From assembly GCF_030315745.1 (NCBI RefSeq), contig NZ_JASXSH010000002.1, positions 300,207 to 364,206 on the forward strand: 64,000 bases of DNA. Direction: 5' to 3'. The notes under the pieces were generated by a model. The model made no database searches. It saw only the letters and a program-made list of their open reading frames with translations, and was not told the DNA's origin. This document shows, piece by piece, positions 60,415 to 64,000 of this stretch; the first letter of the stretch is position 1, and every line of letters begins with the position of its first letter. A program made the position numbers and the translations under genes. This stretch comes from Gordonia heveisoli (GTDB taxonomy: Bacteria; Actinomycetota; Actinomycetes; Mycobacteriales; Mycobacteriaceae).

Positions 60415-61413
60415 ATGCGATCCGGAGAGCCTGCGATCAGCGTGGAAAGCGTTCACAAGAGTTTCGGCGGAGACAAGAACAAACCAGTTCTGGACGGGCT
60501 CGACCTCACCGTGGCACGTGGCAGCGTGCACGGACTGTTGGGACCCAACGGCGCGGGCAAGACGACCGCGGTGCGGATCATGACCACGTTGATGGCCCCC
60601 GACAGCGGGCGGGTGATGGTCGCCGGATTGGACGCGGTACACGATTCGGGTCGCGTTCGGGAGAGGATCGGTCTGGTCGGCCAATACGCCGCGGTCGACG
60701 AGGCATTGTCGGGGCGGCAGAACTTGGTCATGTTCGCCCGCCTCAACCGTTACCGGCCGTCGTCCGCGAGGCGCCGCGCCGAGGAATTGCTGGAACGGTT
60801 CGGGCTGGTCGACGCCGCCGACCGGCAGGTCAAGACCTACTCGGGTGGAATGCGGCGCCGCGTGGACCTCGCAGCAGGCCTCATCACCGCGCCGGACGTC
60901 CTCTTCGTGGACGAGCCGACGACGGGCCTGGACCCCGGAGTCCGGCAGGATGTGTGGGCCGCGATCCGCGAGTTGGTGCGCGGCGGCACCACCGTGCTAC
61001 TGACCACCCAGTATCTGGAGGAAGCCGACCAGCTCGCCGACCGGATCTCGATGCTCGGTCGCGGACGGGTCGTCGCCGAAGGCAGCCCTGCCGAACTCAA
61101 AGCCAAGGCCGGTGACGACTGGCTCGAGATCACCCCTGCCGACGAGGCCGACCTCACGCTCCTGCGCGCGGAACTCTCCCGCTGGTCCTCGGGTGACATC
61201 ACCGTGGACCACAACCTGATCCGCGTCCCACTTGCCGACCGCGCCTCCTCATTGATCGGAATCTCGGCAGCACTTCGAGACGCCAACCTGACCGTGCGCG
61301 ACCTGTCGCTACGAACGCCCACCCTGGACGAGGTCTTCCTCCAGGTCACCGGGCACACCGCCCTCCACACCGACCGAATCACGACGAGTACCGCCAAGGA
61401 GGCCATCCGATGA
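60415..61413 (+). CDS. DrrA-type ABC transporter ATP-binding protein
   Basis: 332 residues. GPNGAGKTTAVRIM (Walker A), YSGGMRRRVDLAAGLI (signature, DrrA type), VLFVDEPTTGLDP (Walker B) and the C-terminal DrrA-family domain (LRTPTLDEVFLQVTGH). Powers export of a hydrophobic drug or lipid. ATG at 60415 follows GAGAGG. Its stop overlaps the permease start. Confidence 0.92.
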   Translation: MRSGEPAISVESVHKSFGGDKNKPVLDGLDLTVARGSVHGLLGPNGAGKTTAVRIMTTLMAPDSGRVMVAGLDAVHDSGRVRERIGLVGQYAAVDEALSGRQNLVMFARLNRYRPSSARRRAEELLERFGLVDAADRQVKTYSGGMRRRVDLAAGLITAPDVLFVDEPTTGLDPGVRQDVWAAIRELVRGGTTVLLTTQYLEEADQLADRISMLGRGRVVAEGSPAELKAKAGDDWLEITPADEADLTLLRAELSRWSSGDITVDHNLIRVPLADRASSLIGISAALRDANLTVRDLSLRTPTLDEVFLQVTGHTALHTDRITTSTAKEAIR

Positions 61414-62246
61414 GTACCCCCACCGCCCCCATCGCCACCGCTCCGGACGGAACGATCTCACCCGCCGCCCGAGCGGTCGCCGACACCTGGACCATCACCC
61501 GTCGGGACCTCCAGCACTGGCGATACATGATCGGCACCAAGGTCTTCAACTGGCTCTGGCCGCTGATCTTGATGGCACTCTTCCTCGGACTCATCGGTGG
61601 AGCCCTCGGCGATGATCTCGGTGGAAGCTACATCGACTTCGTCATGCCCGGAATCCTTGCCATGACTGTCTTCATCGGCCTGGAGGGGACGATGGCCGCC
61701 GTCAGCACCGATTCCCTCCGAGGCATCACCGATCGATTCCGCTCGTTGCCCATGAGCGGAATCGCCGTCGTCGGAGGCCGCTGCCTCGCCGACCTGCTCG
61801 ACTCCCTGGTGACCATCCTCGTCGTCATCGCCGGCGGCCTGGCCTTCGGGTGGCGCCCCGAGACCACGGTCCCCGAAGCGCTCGCCGCACTCGGCCTACT
61901 GCTCATGCTCCGCATCGCGACGCTGTGGATCGGTATCTACATCGGCCTCAAGGCCACTGGGCCCGAATCGCTTACCCCCGTGAACATCATGGTCTGGCCC
62001 GTTCTCTTCTTCTCCAGCGTCTTCATCGATACCTCGACGATGCCGCGCTGGCTAGGCACCACCGCCGACGCCAACCCTGTCTCCGCCACCGCCACCACCG
62101 TCCGAGAACTCCTCAGCGCTCCCGTGGTCGGCGGCGAGAGCTGGTTCGCGGACAACGCGACGATCCTCGCGCTCGTATGGCCTGCATTGATCGTCGCGAT
62201 CTTCCTGCCCCTGGCGGTGTCGACCTACCGGCACCTCCGCAGCTGA
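61410..62246 (+). CDS. DrrB-type ABC-2 transporter permease
   Basis: 278 residues, six membrane segments; FVMPGILAMTVFIGLEGTMAAVSTDSLRGITDRFRSLPMSG is the ABC-2 signature region. ATG overlaps the ATPase stop (ATGA), so one ATPase and one permease are made together, which as homodimers form the exporter. Confidence 0.92.
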   Translation: MSTPTAPIATAPDGTISPAARAVADTWTITRRDLQHWRYMIGTKVFNWLWPLILMALFLGLIGGALGDDLGGSYIDFVMPGILAMTVFIGLEGTMAAVSTDSLRGITDRFRSLPMSGIAVVGGRCLADLLDSLVTILVVIAGGLAFGWRPETTVPEALAALGLLLMLRIATLWIGIYIGLKATGPESLTPVNIMVWPVLFFSSVFIDTSTMPRWLGTTADANPVSATATTVRELLSAPVVGGESWFADNATILALVWPALIVAIFLPLAVSTYRHLRS

Positions 62247-62256
62247 CCGCGGACGC

Positions 62257-63120
62257 TTACCGCTTGCCGCGTCGAATACGGGTGAGCTTCTCCGGGTTTC
62301 GCACGAAGTCGATGGATGTGATCCGGGCATCGGCGATCCCCAATGCCACAATGCCGTCGAGCTCGTCGCCGACGAACACGAGCAGCGCCGGGTTGTGGTT
62401 GACGATCGCCGCTCGCATCGATTTGTGCGGTCCTTGCGCCGCGATACCCGCGAGGAACCGAGCGATCGCGTCAGCTCCGACGATCGGTTCCAGGGCCGCC
62501 CGGACGATGCCGCCGCCGTCTGCGGTGAGCACCGCGTCCGGATCCAGAACATCGAGCAACCCCTGCAGGTCTCCCGAGGTCGCCGCGTCGGCGAATGCCT
62601 CGACGACGGTGTGGTGAACGCTCGGGTCCACGTCGAATCGTGGTGTGCGAGCGGCGACGTGCTGGCGGGCGCGCGATGCGAGCTTGCGGCACGCGGCGGG
62701 CGTTCGACCGAGCGCGGTGCCGACGTCGTCGAACGACAGGTTGAACAGGTCGTGCAGAACGAAGGCGGCACGCTCGGCCGGTGACAGCGTTTCCAGGACG
62801 ACCATCATCGCCCACGACACCGAGTCCGCGAGGGTGACGGTGTCGGCCGGGTCGGGTGAGGTCTCCACCGGTTCGGGCAACCACTGACCGACGTAGCTCT
62901 CACGACGCACACGGGCCGAACGCAGAACGTCGAGGGCCAGACGGGAGGTGGTGGTCACCAACCACGCGGTGAGATCGTCGATCTCGTCGATGTCGCTGCG
63001 CTGCAACCGCAACCACGCGTCCTGGACGACGTCCTCGGCTTCGGTCACACTGCCCAACAGCCCGTACGCGACCCCGATCAGGCGGGGACGCAGAGCAGTG
63101 AAGGTGGTATCGACGGACAC
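62257..63120 (-). CDS. ECF41-family RNA polymerase sigma factor (SigJ-like)
   Basis: 287 residues from GTG 63120. Region 2 (GLLGSVTEAEDVVQDAWLRL) and region 4 (AAFVLHDLFNLSFDDVGTALGRTPAACRKLASRAR) are followed by a SnoaL-like C-terminal domain. The ECF41 hallmarks are all present: WLPEP in the linker (80-84), DGGG (201-204) and NPEKL (275-279). These sigma factors have no anti-sigma gene; their fused C-terminal domain controls activity. It is 1 bp from the CMD-type gene, which is its usual genomic partner. Confidence 0.93.
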   Translation of the reverse strand: MSVDTTFTALRPRLIGVAYGLLGSVTEAEDVVQDAWLRLQRSDIDEIDDLTAWLVTTTSRLALDVLRSARVRRESYVGQWLPEPVETSPDPADTVTLADSVSWAMMVVLETLSPAERAAFVLHDLFNLSFDDVGTALGRTPAACRKLASRARQHVAARTPRFDVDPSVHHTVVEAFADAATSGDLQGLLDVLDPDAVLTADGGGIVRAALEPIVGADAIARFLAGIAAQGPHKSMRAAIVNHNPALLVFVGDELDGIVALGIADARITSIDFVRNPEKLTRIRRGKR

Positions 63121-63121
63121 C

Positions 63122-63595
63122 TCAGCCCCACTGTCCCGGGGTGTAGTCGCCCGCCGGAATCGTGGCGATGACATTGATGCGATTGTAGGCGTTGATCAAT
63201 GCGATCAACCCGATGAGTGCGGCCAACTGCTCGGCGTCGAAGTGTTCGGCGGCCCGCGCCCATACCTCGTCGGGCACCCCGCCGGCGGCGTCGGCGATCC
63301 GGGTGCCCTGCTCGGTCAATTCGAGCGCGGCCCGCTCGGCGTCGGAGAACACGGTGGCTTCCCGCCACGCCGCGATCAGGTTGAGCCGCAGGGCGGTCTC
63401 GCCGGCATGGGCGGCGTCCTTGGTGTGCATATCGGTGCAGAAGCCGCATCCGTTGATCTGGCTGGCGCGAATCTTCACCAGTTCGGCGACCGTGGCAGGC
63501 AGCGGCGAATCGCTGATGACTTTGCCCGCCGAGTTGATGTACTTCAGGAACTTGGCTGCGGTGCCACTGCCGTAGAGATCGATTCGAGCGGTCAT
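63122..63595 (-). CDS. Carboxymuconolactone decarboxylase-family protein, COE partner of ECF41
   Basis: 157 residues. INGCGFCTDMHTKDA is the AhpD-like CxxC-x3-H signature; LKYINSAGKVISDSPLPATVAELVKIR precedes it. AGGAGG lies 5 nt before ATG 63595. This is one of the three kinds of genes (carboxymuconolactone decarboxylase, oxidoreductase, epimerase) found beside ECF41 sigma factors and driven by them. Probably a thiol-peroxidase-like protein in redox stress. Confidence 0.9.
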   Translation of the reverse strand: MTARIDLYGSGTAAKFLKYINSAGKVISDSPLPATVAELVKIRASQINGCGFCTDMHTKDAAHAGETALRLNLIAAWREATVFSDAERAALELTEQGTRIADAAGGVPDEVWARAAEHFDAEQLAALIGLIALINAYNRINVIATIPAGDYTPGQWG

Positions 63596-63634
63596 GGTGT
63601 CCTCCTGATGCGTGATGAACTGTGTCGACAAGAG

Positions 63635-63661
63635 GACGGAGCAGCCGGGCAGAGTGTGACA
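63635..63661 (-). promoter_or_regulatory. ECF41-type promoter before the CMD gene
   Basis: On the minus strand TGTCACA (63655-63661) is followed by exactly 16 nt and then CGTC (63635-63638). This is the promoter consensus reported for ECF41 sigma factors. It ends 40 nt before the CMD start codon, so it would drive the CMD gene and, through the 1-bp gap, the sigma factor. Confidence 0.8.
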
Positions 63662-63706
63662 TCGGGGTCGCGAGCAGCGCGACCTATTCAGGTGACGGTG
63701 TTCGTG

Positions 63707-64000
63707 TCACGGCACCACGCGGTAACGCAACATCATGTCGTGGTCCTCGTGGTCGAGGGTGTGGCAATGCCAGACGTAACCTTGCAGATCCTTCTTGACC
63801 ATTCCGTGCGCCGGCGTGGCACCGGCGTGGTGATGGCTCGGAGGTGACGGCGGCCGGCTCGTCCCCATGCCCACCGACGGGCGGGTCCAGGTCTGCGTCG
63901 GATCGGAGGAGAAGATCGCGTCCGGATCGAAGCCGAGTTCGTCGGCGGTCGGGAAGCGTACGACGATCGAGGTCACATGCCCGGCGACGGCGTGCACGGT
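63707..64000 (-). CDS. Multicopper oxidase, C-terminal fragment (runs off the window)
   Basis: About 97 residues of the C-terminal cupredoxin domain. VWHCHTLDHEDHDMMLRYRVV is the HCHxxxHxxxxM type 1/type 3 copper motif that closes the active site. The frame is open to the right edge, so the N-terminal domains lie beyond. A His-rich stretch (SHHHAGATPAHG) precedes the motif. It could be a CueO- or CotA-like oxidase for copper tolerance or phenol oxidation. Confidence 0.88.
   Translation of the reverse strand, partial: TVHAVAGHVTSIVVRFPTADELGFDPDAIFSSDPTQTWTRPSVGMGTSRPPSPPSHHHAGATPAHGMVKKDLQGYVWHCHTLDHEDHDMMLRYRVVP

Noticed and set aside
1..64000. tRNA or rRNA genes, transposases, integrases
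   Set aside because: No cloverleaf-like or rRNA-like sequence and no recombinase reading frame was recognised; a tRNAscan or Rfam search would settle it.

Overview
This 64 kb window looks like the chromosome of a GC-rich actinobacterium of the Mycobacteriales, most likely Gordonia or a close relative. The reasons are the third-position GC bias of all real genes, the many ATGA/GTGA stop-start overlaps, an lsr2 gene, a mycothiol-type DinB/maleylpyruvate isomerase-like protein, an SOS-type 13E12 (DUF222/HNH) element, an ECF41 sigma factor and a complete alkB-rubredoxin-rubredoxin reductase-tetR alkane hydroxylase operon of the Gordonia/Rhodococcus type. The genus is inferred from gene content, not from a marker gene. 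No tRNA, rRNA, CRISPR array, prophage or transposase gene was seen.

Layout. 0-4.3 kb: a translationally coupled operon (M19-like metallohydrolase, GPH/MFS_2 symporter, PLP-dependent decarboxylase/lyase). 4.3-13 kb: housekeeping and accessory genes, including a PHP phosphoesterase, a permuted papain-like hydrolase, an MpaB/DUF2236 oxygenase facing a TetR regulator across a large palindrome, an AmpG-like transporter, free Met-sulfoxide reductase, GNAT, a deazaflavin-type oxidoreductase and a lipid kinase. 13-16.5 kb: the alkane hydroxylase operon alkB-rubA1-rubA2-rubB-tetR. 16.5-22 kb: secreted and small-molecule proteins and an RluA pseudouridine synthase.

22-29.5 kb is a disturbed zone. A MarR/MFS/AhpD-like trio is followed by an SOS-box-controlled 13E12 HNH gene that abuts a 5'-truncated alcohol dehydrogenase-VOC fusion, then an MBL-fold hydrolase, a TetR and a RibD/DHFR-like gene. 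At least five apparent frameshifts, mostly in G/C runs, lie in this 7 kb, and I saw none like them elsewhere. 30-32 kb holds a PhnA-like protein, an ABM monooxygenase and a HigB-HigA toxin-antitoxin pair with tandem palindromic operators. A near-identical 22-nt direct repeat brackets the ABM-HigBA block.

32-45 kb: ychF, an AI-2E-type membrane protein, DNA alkylation repair (Ada-AlkA fusion and Ogt), rmuC, a nucleosidase, an SDR, a secreted amidase, a CobW GTPase, trhO and a lipoprotein. 45-50 kb: lsr2, a large patatin phospholipase, an NtaA/DszA-type flavin monooxygenase, and an ArsR-AHSA1 pair with a perfect operator. 51-57.7 kb: a putative drug-response operon (DHA2 efflux pump, AfsR/SARP-type ATPase regulator, ABC-F ATPase). 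57.8-59.5 kb: an internally deleted VOC remnant and a GH5 endoglycoceramidase-like enzyme. 59.5-62.2 kb: a TetR regulator divergent from a DrrAB-type ABC exporter. 62.2-63.7 kb: an ECF41 sigma factor with its carboxymuconolactone decarboxylase-type partner, preceded by a sequence matching the published ECF41 promoter consensus. The window ends inside a multicopper oxidase gene.
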